Shown: in pieces, positions 44,501 through 52,191 of the stretch
Layout: every line of letters starts with the position of its first letter
Position numbering within the stretch: position 1 is the first letter of the stretch
Assembly: GCA_964634605.1 (NCBI GenBank)
Contig: CAZWLJ010000001.1
Coordinates: forward strand, 176,808 to 240,807
Source: UPXZ01 sp964634605
GTDB taxonomy: Bacteria; Bacteroidota; Bacteroidia; Bacteroidales; Paludibacteraceae
Length of the DNA: 64,000 bases
Direction of reading: 5' to 3'
Notes under the pieces: generated by a model
Database searches by the model: none
What the model was told of the DNA's origin: nothing
The model's input: the letters and a program-made list of their open reading frames with translations, nothing else
Translations under genes and position numbers: made by a program

Positions 44501-44746
44501 GTCGTTGGAACCACCTGTCCAGCTTAGAATACCTACGGTAAACGAAGTGGGTAATGTTTTTCCGGAAGTACCCGGAGTTACTGAAGGATACCAGGCATTA
44601 ATGATTGTTCCATCGAGCATGTTATTGTACATGCTGATATCCAGTTGTGCGGCTCCAAAATCCCAAACATCGGTTTTGGTTTGAGCACTTGTTCCCAGGA
44701 AAACAAAGAGGGAAACAAAAATAAAAATGTAAAATTTGTTTTTCAT
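41549..44746 (-). CDS. Large multidomain CE8 pectin methylesterase with sorting tail
   Basis: A secreted protein of 1065 aa from the ATG at 44746, where the signal peptide starts (KFYIFIFVSLFVFLGTSAQ). The first ~200 residues form a beta-sandwich (DVWDFGAAQLDISMYNNML). Three Ig-like or carboxypeptidase-regulatory modules follow (GIPAGYTITFTNSAGKVWSA; GEYSVQLEAANFYTISATG; VYPVTITTEGLNEVLKPRVK), and a further beta module. The CE8 domain spans ~580-960: ATISEALEAVRAM, IGRQDSFYGAEGARI, GGTDYIFGGMTLVAYQSDL and GYLGRPWQGVTSEVVFF. The usual QDT is QDS here. A T9SS-like tail ends it (RITVYSVDGSTFLTRKIGSD, then GLWIAKAESAEGLKVVKVLI). About three times the size of a plain CE8 enzyme. Confidence 0.88.
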   Translation of the reverse strand: MKNKFYIFIFVSLFVFLGTSAQTKTDVWDFGAAQLDISMYNNMLDGTIINAWYPSVTPGTSGKTLPTSFTVGILSWTGGSNDRLRTSNTALTRYDGGSSLPYTLGTDILTGYLYVNSSAATGRFFTLSLNEDDEVTIYARSQNAGGKMTFEYTADATQKDIFTLTTAPVIYKYVAKKAGNYKVYDTVDKPFYYRILRKPANYVTVSGTSDITNGAGIPAGYTITFTNSAGKVWSATPDASNNYSVQLPAGYTYSVGLGNANGYILANSDPVTVTANTTYNPVILKVTLFTVTGFITGLTPAQLSLVALKYTPAQPRIYVPKPVINTTTGEYSVQLEAANFYTISATGVNDYAILSGFIAISGDKTVNVEFVPKPVYPVTITTEGLNEVLKPRVKLIFTNRDESGYKYEFTGLDNINLRNGIYKISCSGLDSVPVQLGLTSELKIDGAPAAKHLIFKPVTFWPFDDAVITNATHAYKGLLFTGNVYNEMAKSHLIAKAKANIAVPMNPGEKLTVTYYYDAGFSIAGGDTVRTASGSTSKFESVSYIYPGTAPGYVTIGADAGTTYITDLAVMKNVPFSDVVTVGINMDYATISEALEAVRAMNRPDNQRVKIMIDPGNYEEMLVIDMDSISLINAISSPGIQMANNGVDIHPNAVRITSYYGHGYNYFSMGTNQKWNADVLRVNKENGYISYANAGSGTTNGSYWNATVVVTGAGFHAENIIFENSFNQYISRKESEDIVVEWTSGGKGTRPTDIGNTAVQNKSFVERGAAIAFTKSADKAILYKCRIIGRQDSFYGAEGARIVTYKGSLMGGTDYIFGGMTLVAYQSDLAMNTSEVNTDVSYITAAQQTSARGYLMYECTITSAQPGTETASVYLSKPGYLGRPWQGVTSEVVFFNTNIFNTNFPGSYGNSLIAPVGWLSTLGGTSDKVYEYGSVETSGENNATARANWAHMLSAPVLTDGTEITTFNFTKGNDGWDPLPMLKSKDGLTGMGTHQISAVHMYAYNRTLCVSNVKNETRITVYSVDGSTFLTRKIGSDSSIGLPAGLWIAKAESAEGLKVVKVLIK

Positions 44747-44858
44747 ACAGTTAATTATTAAAAATGGTTTGTTCAGATAACTGGAAATTGAAATATATTT
44801 TACAAAAAAAGAAACCACACGAAATCATTTTTCAAAACGTCAGCAGGAAATGTTTGTG

Positions 44859-46028
44859 TTATTTATTCAGCATGATGCTCATCCAGATAAACGGGGCGAC
44901 CACTTTCGGATCGTTATCCCTTTTGGGTTCTGAAATGTAATACTCAAAACTTCCGTCGCGATAGTTTTTTTCACCACCGAGTCCTGCTACTGAACAGGCA
45001 TCGGTAATGGAAATGGTTCCATCCGGATTTTCCTTCAAAAATTGTTTTAAGAACTGATCATACGCTGTTTTTCCTTTCGTGAGAAATTCCTGCGGCAGAT
45101 ATCCTTTTTGAGCACCCTTCACCCAGGTATAAATAAACATGGCCGAACCGGACGATTCCAGGTAATTTCCTTCTTTTCCACCTTTGTCGGTAACCTGATA
45201 CCACATTCCCGAGTCAGGATCGCGGTATTTTTCAACCGCTGCAGCTGTTTTGTTTAAAATCCCGATTATTTCCGCTCTTTTAGGGTGATTTTCGGGCATA
45301 AAATCGAGTACATCCACCAGTGCCATCATGTACCAGCCGATACTCCGCGACCAGAAGTTGGGCGAACGGCCTGTTACCGGGTCGGCCCAGCGCTGCTGAC
45401 GGCTTTCGTCCCATCCGTGATACAGCAATCCGGTTTTTGCGTCAATCAGATCGGCATAAGCCGTTGTCAGCTGTAAAGCCACTTCGTCGAACATTTCAGG
45501 AGCATTGAATACAGCTCCGTATTCTGCCAGAAAGGGACCGGCCATGTAGAGTCCGTCCAACCATACCTGGTTCGGATATATCTTTTTGTGCCAGAAACCG
45601 CCGTTGGATATGCGCGGATGCGTGTCCATCTGACTTTTCAGCAAGTCCATCGCCAGCCTGTACTTATTATCTTTCGTTTCGGCATAGACCGGAAACAGCA
45701 TTTTACCCGAATTCAGGCGGTCAATATTATATTCCTCCAGTTTGTAGGATATGATGGTTCCATTCTGGTTTATCACTGTGTCGGCATAGCTTAAGGCATA
45801 ATTATAATACTTTTTGTCTCCGGTTTTCCGATATACATCATAAATGGCTTCCAGTTCCAGTCCGTGGCAGTAGTTCCATTTCAGATCTTTCGAAAAATCG
45901 ACCATCCAGCTTTCGGGATTACGTTTCATTTCCGAATCAGCCATTCGGACAAAATTCTTTTTTCCGGCACAACTGCTCAATACAATCAAACCTGCAGTAA
46001 AAACTGTGAATAAAAATGTTCTTTTCAT
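44859..46028 (-). CDS. GH105 unsaturated rhamnogalacturonyl/galacturonyl hydrolase, lipoprotein
   Basis: A lipid-anchored hydrolase of 389 aa from the ATG at 46028 (lipobox LSSC, Cys20). It removes the 4,5-unsaturated uronate that pectin lyases leave at the non-reducing end. The alpha/alpha-barrel family signature is clear: DLKWNYCHGLELEAIYDVYR, GGFWHKKIYPNQVWLDGLYM with the catalytic Asp region, NFWSRSIGWYMMALVDVLDF, WYQVTDKGGKEGNYLESSGS and SVAGLGGEKNYRDGSFEYYI. A longer reading from a TTG at 46085 starts inside a hairpin and is rejected. It is the gene after the proximal SusCD pair. Confidence 0.93.
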   Translation of the reverse strand: MKRTFLFTVFTAGLIVLSSCAGKKNFVRMADSEMKRNPESWMVDFSKDLKWNYCHGLELEAIYDVYRKTGDKKYYNYALSYADTVINQNGTIISYKLEEYNIDRLNSGKMLFPVYAETKDNKYRLAMDLLKSQMDTHPRISNGGFWHKKIYPNQVWLDGLYMAGPFLAEYGAVFNAPEMFDEVALQLTTAYADLIDAKTGLLYHGWDESRQQRWADPVTGRSPNFWSRSIGWYMMALVDVLDFMPENHPKRAEIIGILNKTAAAVEKYRDPDSGMWYQVTDKGGKEGNYLESSGSAMFIYTWVKGAQKGYLPQEFLTKGKTAYDQFLKQFLKENPDGTISITDACSVAGLGGEKNYRDGSFEYYISEPKRDNDPKVVAPFIWMSIMLNK

Positions 46029-46073
46029 TGTTAAGTAACGGACTTCTTCCTGTTTATAATTTTGTTTTTTCTG

Positions 46074-46109
46074 AAACTCTGCCAAAGCAAATTTACTTTG
46101 GCAGAGTTT
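46074..46109. terminator. Strong stem-loop between susD and the GH105 gene
   Basis: AAACTCTGCCAAAG (46074-46087) pairs perfectly with CTTTGGCAGAGTTT (46096-46109) around an 8-nt loop. A T-run follows on the plus strand only. For the minus-strand transcript it is a 14-bp stem without a free U-run, so it may be a stabilising 3' end for susCD, an attenuator ahead of GH105, or a weak terminator. Confidence 0.6.
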
Positions 46110-46187
46110 GTTTTTTCGCTTAATGACAGGCGATTACCGATTTAATGCAATAATCTGACTGACAATAAGTTTCATTTTTCACCTGAA

Positions 46188-48143
46188 TTAATATTCCGGG
46201 TTTTGCTTGAATTCATCCTTGTTGGTTACGGCATCCATCTGCACCTGCGGAATCGGACGGTAATAATGTTTCTGGGCAATATTTGTTTTTGCCTGTGCAT
46301 TACGTGTTTTCACGTAATCGATCAGCTTTTTGGTACGTTTAAGATCGAACCACCGCTGCATTTCGCCGCATAGTTCGATGGCACGTTCCTCAAGAATGGT
46401 ATCAATGTTAACAGTACCGGTTCTTTTGTTGTCTTTACCGGCAATAGCACGCACATCGCGCAGCTGATTAATGGTTGCTAAAGCATTTCCACCGGTATAT
46501 AGTTCGGCCTCGGCTTTAATCAGGTACATTTCGGCCAGTCGAATTACAATGGCATCACGGTACGAAATATCATGAGTCGGATAATTCGGATCAAATCTGT
46601 TGTCGAGGAATTTTTTGATTCCGGGATATGATTTCCAGCCTCCGATATTGTCTTTGTAACGATTATCACCGTAAACATCTGATATTGCTTTGTTGGCTTC
46701 CGTTGGCAGTGCTGTTGAAAAATCACCGTTTGTGTAAACCGGAATATCACCATTATACATAAACTGGATGCGGTAGCGGTTTTTAGCCCATTGCTGTTTG
46801 GCGATTCCCTCGGGAGAATTACCATTGAGCGGACAATAATAAATGGCAGTGTCTTTCATCAACGGATATTTGGTGGAACTTCCTGCCAAACCTGCCGGTA
46901 TGGTGTAAGCCGTGAGTAAGGTAGCATCGGGACGCTGGTCGGTTGCACGGTTCTTTTCCATCAAATCCCACAGGTAAAGCGATGGCAAATAGCGGGTGAA
47001 TCCACGTCCGTAAGGCGAATAGTAATCAGCCACATACACTTTTTCCTTTGTTTTGGTATTTGTCACATAATAGGACGATTCTGCCAGAGGACGAACAAAA
47101 ACTTCCTTTCCGTTTCCGCCAAGATCAGTTGCGCCGTTGTTCCACATACTTACAAACATAAGCAGCATGGCATTGCCACCACGAGAGTAGCCTGTACGTG
47201 TAATCAGCGAATTGTACTCCAACGGATCGCCGTTGGCATTGGTGCGGTAGCGTTTCGGAATGCAGTTGACATTGGTTTTCAAATCTCCGGAATAGGTGAT
47301 TCCGAAAATCGATTCTTTATTTTTACCTGCATCTTCATTCAGCATATCCCATGTATCGGCATAGTTTGTATAAAAACTTGCAATTCCACTTCCTATTACT
47401 GCCTCGGCTTCAGCTTTTGCCAGCGCATAAGATGCATTTTTGCCCAACCAGGATGCTTCGTAAAGCAAAACGCGGGCTTTCAGAGCACGTGCTGCCCAAT
47501 AGTTGGCTCTGCCATCGTCTTTCTTTTTATAGTTGGCTGCTTCAAATTTTGCAATCGAATTATCCAGGTCTTCCAGAATTTTTGTATAAACATCGGCTTC
47601 TTTCATACGTACCGGTGAGGTGGAGAATACTGTAATCGGAGCATCGTTGTAAGGTATATCTCCCCAGATATTCACCATGTGGAAATAATAAAATGCACGC
47701 ATGAAATAAGCTTCACCCAGGTAAATGTTTCGGTCGGTTTCGTTTATCACGTTGTTTTTCGGTACGTAAAAGAGAGCATTATTACATACGTCAACGGCAC
47801 TGTAAAACAGTTCCCAGTATTCGTCAAGACAGGCATTATCATTCACACCCGGCATGGTAAGAGCTGTGATACTGTATGAATTGAGCGATTTTTGTTTATT
47901 ATCGAAACCATAATAGAACAGGTCGGAACCCATTTCGGCCAAACCTAATGCCGGTTCTTTTCCGTACCAGCCGCGGGCAAAACTGTAGCACGAGCCAACA
48001 AGGCCTTTAATGCCCGATGATGTTGAGTATGTCAAATCGGCTGTCATCCCTACTTTGTTTTCTTCTTCCAGAAAATCGGAACAGGAGAAGAGAATGAATA
48101 TACTGCAAAATGCAGCAATGAATATTTTAATTTTGTTTTTCAT
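46188..48143 (-). CDS. SusD/RagB-family outer-membrane lipoprotein (proximal pair)
   Basis: A 651-aa glycan-capturing lid lipoprotein (lipobox LFSC, Cys21) that works with the SusC transporter encoded 31 bp upstream. The helical TPR-like SusD scaffold is visible in YLGEAYFMRAFYYFHMVNIW, GDIPYNDAPI, RANYWAARALKARVLLYEAS and the C-terminal AIVIRLAEMYLIKAEAELYT then EERAIELCGEMQRWFDLKRT, which are the hallmark segments. Neighbouring GH105 and CE12 genes suggest the pair handles rhamnogalacturonan-type oligomers (inference). Confidence 0.95.
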   Translation of the reverse strand: MKNKIKIFIAAFCSIFILFSCSDFLEEENKVGMTADLTYSTSSGIKGLVGSCYSFARGWYGKEPALGLAEMGSDLFYYGFDNKQKSLNSYSITALTMPGVNDNACLDEYWELFYSAVDVCNNALFYVPKNNVINETDRNIYLGEAYFMRAFYYFHMVNIWGDIPYNDAPITVFSTSPVRMKEADVYTKILEDLDNSIAKFEAANYKKKDDGRANYWAARALKARVLLYEASWLGKNASYALAKAEAEAVIGSGIASFYTNYADTWDMLNEDAGKNKESIFGITYSGDLKTNVNCIPKRYRTNANGDPLEYNSLITRTGYSRGGNAMLLMFVSMWNNGATDLGGNGKEVFVRPLAESSYYVTNTKTKEKVYVADYYSPYGRGFTRYLPSLYLWDLMEKNRATDQRPDATLLTAYTIPAGLAGSSTKYPLMKDTAIYYCPLNGNSPEGIAKQQWAKNRYRIQFMYNGDIPVYTNGDFSTALPTEANKAISDVYGDNRYKDNIGGWKSYPGIKKFLDNRFDPNYPTHDISYRDAIVIRLAEMYLIKAEAELYTGGNALATINQLRDVRAIAGKDNKRTGTVNIDTILEERAIELCGEMQRWFDLKRTKKLIDYVKTRNAQAKTNIAQKHYYRPIPQVQMDAVTNKDEFKQNPEY

Positions 48144-48174
48144 ATTTTATGTTATTAATAAGAGTTAAAAGATA

Positions 48175-51100
48175 TTAGAATTCAAGATTTAGACCTACTA
48201 CTGCCTGTTTGGCAAGCGGGAATGAAATGGAACCTCCGCGTTCAGAATCGTAATTGGGTACCGCGCTGAAAGTAAAGTAGTTTTTTAACGAGCCAAATAC
48301 TCTCAGGTTGCTGATTTTTATATTCTTCAGAATTGATTGAGGAACGCTGTATGATAAGGTAATATCTTTAATCTTGAAGAAATCGGCTTTTTCGTACCGC
48401 AGCGACGTGGAATAGGATGAATATATTGCCGAAGCGGCTCCCGGGCTCGGGAATTTTGCTCCCGTATTGGTTGGTGTCCAGTAATCCAGATCGCCCCAGT
48501 TAGCGGTTTCATAATTCATCTGGTTGTTCATATCGTAAGAAATGTAACCTCCCAAACGGGCATAAAGCAGGAACGAAAGGGCAATATTTTTGTATTCCAG
48601 CGTGTTGTTCATACCGAAAATATGTTTCGGAGTGCGGTCGAATATTTTTTTGTCGTCGCCATCGATTTTTCCGTTATCGTCGCGGTCAACAATTTTCATT
48701 GTTCCGGGATTTCCGTAACCGGCAGGTGCTCCGTTGGCAGTATAATTCAGTGTTTCACCCGGGTGACGGGCTTCCCAGTCTGTTTTAAACTGAGCAAATT
48801 CTCCCACGTTCCAGTTTCCGTTTGTTTCAAAATCATAGAAAATCTTTACCGGCTGACCAACGATGAGCCATTCCTGACCGCTAACCTGGTATTTGTCGAT
48901 ACCTGAAGTCAGGCCAACAATTTCATCTTTACCGGTTGAATATGACCAGTTTATGTCATACGAGAAGTCTTTGCTTTTTGCCACGAGTGTATTCAGAGCA
49001 ACTTCAAGTCCCTGACCTTTTGTTTCGCCCACGTTGGAGAGAACCGTTGTAAACACCTGCGAAGGAGGAGCTGTTCGGAGGAAAAGCAAATCGTTGGTGT
49101 GTGAAGTATAATAATCGATGCTACCCGAAATACGGTTGTCGAAAAATCCGAAATCGATACCAAAGTTGTATGCCTGAGTGGTTTCCCATTTCAGATCGGG
49201 ATTTCCCATCTGACTCGGAATCCGGCCTGTAATATCTTTTCCACCCATATAATAATATACGTCGTATCCGCTCAGCTGTGATAATGTCTGATATGGATCA
49301 ATAGCCGCATTACCTGAAACACCCCATGAAGCACGCAGTTTCAGATTGGACAGCCAGCTTTGGGCTCCCTGCATAAATGCTTCGTCGCTTACACGCCATG
49401 CACCTGAGAGTGACGGGAAATAACCCCATTTGTTGCCTTCAGCCAGCGGTGAAGTTCCATCGGCACGAACTGAAGCAGTGAGCAGGTACTTACCATCGTA
49501 GCTGTAGTTTACACGTGCGAAGTACGATAGCATGGAGCTTTGTGTAAATCCGGTTGTAACAACAGGCGAACTAATCTTTTTAACATCGTAAAATGAACTT
49601 AAGTAGTAATGTTCTTTTCCGGCATCACCTTCGGTTTTCGATGATTCGAACACATACTTGTTCATACTGTGTCCGAGCAATGCGGAAATATCACTTTTAC
49701 CTACTTTAGTGGTGTAATTCAGCAAATTATCCCAGATGTATTTGGTGTTTTTGTCGTATGTCAACGAGATGTAACTAGTGCTGGGTGACTGATAGCGCGA
49801 TACACTCTCGAAGTCCTGGTATGTACCGTCACGGCGGTTCGAACGGTCAACTGCCAGCATGGTTTTGAAACTTAAACCTTTCAGGGGTGTAATTTCTGCA
49901 TACGTATTGCCAAAGAAACGTGTTGTTTCAATATTGTGATCAAAATTGCCATCAATCTCGTCGAGCAATGGGTTACAGTGTGCTGCATATCGTGCGTTTG
50001 GAGTTGCCAGCAGCGTACCGTCGTTGTTGTACGGACGGGTAATAGAAGTCATTTTCATGGCTTGTCCAAACACGCTGCTGTTGCGCGAGTCGTGATCGCG
50101 ATACGTGAAAAGCATGTTTGTACCTACTTTCAGGAGGTTGCTGACTTTGTGATCAAGAGTTAGTTTTCCGTTATAACGGTCGAGTTGGTCATTTTTCATC
50201 AGTCCCTGTTCAAACATAGTTCCAAGAGAAGCGTTGAAGTTGGTTCTTTCATTTCCTCCCGAAACAGATGCTTCGTAATTTTGTGTCAGACCATTTTGCA
50301 GGATGATATCGAGCCAGTTGGTATAGTCACCTGTATTATAAACATCCATTTCGTTAAAATCGGCACCTACGGGAGTACCTGTGAGTACCTGTTCTGCGGT
50401 TGTATTGGCTGTACCCCAGCTACCTGTCGGAGCATCCAGCTGATAATTTTTTTTGTCGATCAGGAACTGCACTTCCTTTTGCCCGAACATTACCATAGGA
50501 ATATTGGTTGGGCTGTTAGATGATAAGAATGAGTTGAAATTGACTTTGGTTTTACCGGCTGTACCGCGTTTGGTAGTGATGATGATAACACCGTTTGCAC
50601 CTTTGGTTCCATAAATTGCAGTTGAAGACGCATCTTTCAGAATTTCCATCGATTCGATGTCAGATGCGTTGATATCGAGTGTGGAGCCATATTCAACTCC
50701 GTCAACCAGGATAAGAGGGCTGTTTGATGCTGATATTGAACGGTTTCCACGAAGTGTCATGGATAATCCAGAGCCGGCTTGTCCGTCATTCTGCCTGATA
50801 TCGAGGCCGGGAACTTTTGCCTGAAGTGTCTGCATGGCATTGCTTCCGGTGGTTTTCATTATCTCAGCCGGTTTAATGGATGATACTGCACCGGTAAGGT
50901 CGCGTTTACGTACAACACCGTACCCGATTACCACCAGTTCGTCGAGCGATTTGTTGGTTTCTTCGAGGACAATCTTTATGAATGTACGTCCCTGTACAGC
51001 TACCAGTTGCGAAGAAAATCCGACATACGATACTATCAGTTTGCTGTTTTCAGTCACATTCAGGGTAAAATTACCATTAACATCGGTAGCTACACCATTC

Positions 51101-51327
51101 AGCGTACCTTCTTCGAGTACACTGGCGCCGATTACCGGCTCGTTATTGATGTCAACTACCTGCCCGCTCAGGCTTAGTTTTTTATCCTGAAGATTGTTGT
51201 TAATTTCAGTAGCTGTCAGTTTTTCAGTACCGGCAGTGACCGAAGTTTCACGATCTTTGGCATAAGTGGAATTTGTAAATAATAGCAAGCCTGTCATCAG
51301 ACAAACTTTAATTTTTACATGTTTCAT
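48175..51327 (-). CDS. SusC/RagA-family TonB-dependent transporter (proximal pair)
   Basis: A 1050-aa outer-membrane importer. Signal peptide VCLMTGLLLFTNSTYA; a carboxypeptidase-regulatory-like domain (LSLSGQVVDINNEPVIGASV, then VATDVNGNFTLNV); the RagA motif LDELVVIGYGVVRKRDLTGA; the plug (MQTLQAKVPGLDIRQNDGQA, SMEILKDASSTAIYGTKGAN); and a long beta-barrel ending VGLNLEF with terminal Phe. No STN domain is present, so signalling through a hybrid sigma/anti-sigma route is not expected. SusD follows after 31 bp. Confidence 0.95.
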   Translation of the reverse strand: MKHVKIKVCLMTGLLLFTNSTYAKDRETSVTAGTEKLTATEINNNLQDKKLSLSGQVVDINNEPVIGASVLEEGTLNGVATDVNGNFTLNVTENSKLIVSYVGFSSQLVAVQGRTFIKIVLEETNKSLDELVVIGYGVVRKRDLTGAVSSIKPAEIMKTTGSNAMQTLQAKVPGLDIRQNDGQAGSGLSMTLRGNRSISASNSPLILVDGVEYGSTLDINASDIESMEILKDASSTAIYGTKGANGVIIITTKRGTAGKTKVNFNSFLSSNSPTNIPMVMFGQKEVQFLIDKKNYQLDAPTGSWGTANTTAEQVLTGTPVGADFNEMDVYNTGDYTNWLDIILQNGLTQNYEASVSGGNERTNFNASLGTMFEQGLMKNDQLDRYNGKLTLDHKVSNLLKVGTNMLFTYRDHDSRNSSVFGQAMKMTSITRPYNNDGTLLATPNARYAAHCNPLLDEIDGNFDHNIETTRFFGNTYAEITPLKGLSFKTMLAVDRSNRRDGTYQDFESVSRYQSPSTSYISLTYDKNTKYIWDNLLNYTTKVGKSDISALLGHSMNKYVFESSKTEGDAGKEHYYLSSFYDVKKISSPVVTTGFTQSSMLSYFARVNYSYDGKYLLTASVRADGTSPLAEGNKWGYFPSLSGAWRVSDEAFMQGAQSWLSNLKLRASWGVSGNAAIDPYQTLSQLSGYDVYYYMGGKDITGRIPSQMGNPDLKWETTQAYNFGIDFGFFDNRISGSIDYYTSHTNDLLFLRTAPPSQVFTTVLSNVGETKGQGLEVALNTLVAKSKDFSYDINWSYSTGKDEIVGLTSGIDKYQVSGQEWLIVGQPVKIFYDFETNGNWNVGEFAQFKTDWEARHPGETLNYTANGAPAGYGNPGTMKIVDRDDNGKIDGDDKKIFDRTPKHIFGMNNTLEYKNIALSFLLYARLGGYISYDMNNQMNYETANWGDLDYWTPTNTGAKFPSPGAASAIYSSYSTSLRYEKADFFKIKDITLSYSVPQSILKNIKISNLRVFGSLKNYFTFSAVPNYDSERGGSISFPLAKQAVVGLNLEF

Positions 51328-51392
51328 TTGTTTTGTGTTTTTTAATGTTATTAATAGTGGTTAAGAAAATTCCGGCGTTTCGTTTCAGTTTT

Positions 51393-52175
51393 TTACCTGA
51401 AAAGTGAAATTAATTTTTTAATGCGCTGTTTTTCAACTTCTTTCACAAACATACCTGCTACAATACGTGCGCCTGCTTCGTTGAAATGAGTGTTATCATC
51501 CAGTCCGCGGGGATATAGGGGACTCTGTCCCGGTGCAAATTTGTGAAAGTATTTCTTACTTGCCTCTGTTCCTTCGTTCTTCAGCCAGTCTGAGGTAAGT
51601 TTTTCCATATCCACGAGTGGTACTCGCTGCTCGCGTGCAACAGCTCTTATAATGTCAGGATATACGCCGTGTGTGGGCTCGAGTTCGCCTTTTTCATTGA
51701 ATTTTCTGCGGGCTACCGGAGTACACAGCACGGGAGTTGCACCTTTTGCCCTGACTTCGGCTACAAAAGCTATGAAATTCAGTCGGAATTGTGCCGGATT
51801 GGTATATCGTTCACCTTTTGCTACCGACGAATCGTTGTGTCCGAACTGAAGAATGACAAAATCGCCTTTGCCCGTATTGCTGATTAATTCGGTCCACAAT
51901 CCTTCCTCAACGAACGAGCGGGTACTCCGGCCGTTTCTGGCATAGTTTTTTACTATTGCCTTTCCGCTGATAAACTCCGGCAGCAGTTGTCCCCACCCGC
52001 GTTCCATGAACGGAACTTCGGTTGATACTCCGCTCAGACTGTCCTTAACAGTCTTTGTAAGTACTTTGTCGGCCATAGTGGAGTCACCGGCCATCAGTAT
52101 TTTCACCTGCCTGGAGGTGTTACTCTGGAGCAATATAACGGCTAAAATGAATGGTATGATAATTTTGAGTTTCAT
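51393..52175 (-). CDS. Rhamnogalacturonan acetylesterase-like SGNH hydrolase (CE12 type)
   Basis: A 260-aa exported esterase (signal peptide LKIIIPFILAVILLQSNTS) expected to remove acetyl groups from pectic galacturonate. SGNH blocks are clear: block I ILMAGDSTMAD with nucleophile Ser, block II Gly in KNYARNGRSTRSF, block III ILQFGHNDSS with Asn, and block V DDNTHFNEAGARIVAG with Asp and His. GHNDSS and the DDNTH form point to the RgaE/CE12 group rather than to lipases. It lies between GH28 (16 bp) and susC. Confidence 0.9.
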   Translation of the reverse strand: MKLKIIIPFILAVILLQSNTSRQVKILMAGDSTMADKVLTKTVKDSLSGVSTEVPFMERGWGQLLPEFISGKAIVKNYARNGRSTRSFVEEGLWTELISNTGKGDFVILQFGHNDSSVAKGERYTNPAQFRLNFIAFVAEVRAKGATPVLCTPVARRKFNEKGELEPTHGVYPDIIRAVAREQRVPLVDMEKLTSDWLKNEGTEASKKYFHKFAPGQSPLYPRGLDDNTHFNEAGARIVAGMFVKEVEKQRIKKLISLFR

Positions 52176-52191
52176 CAGAACTGGTACTATA

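Noticed and set aside
46029..46085. N-terminal extension of GH105 from a TTG
   Set aside because: The TTG lies inside a stem-loop and the lipobox leader starts at the ATG at 46028.
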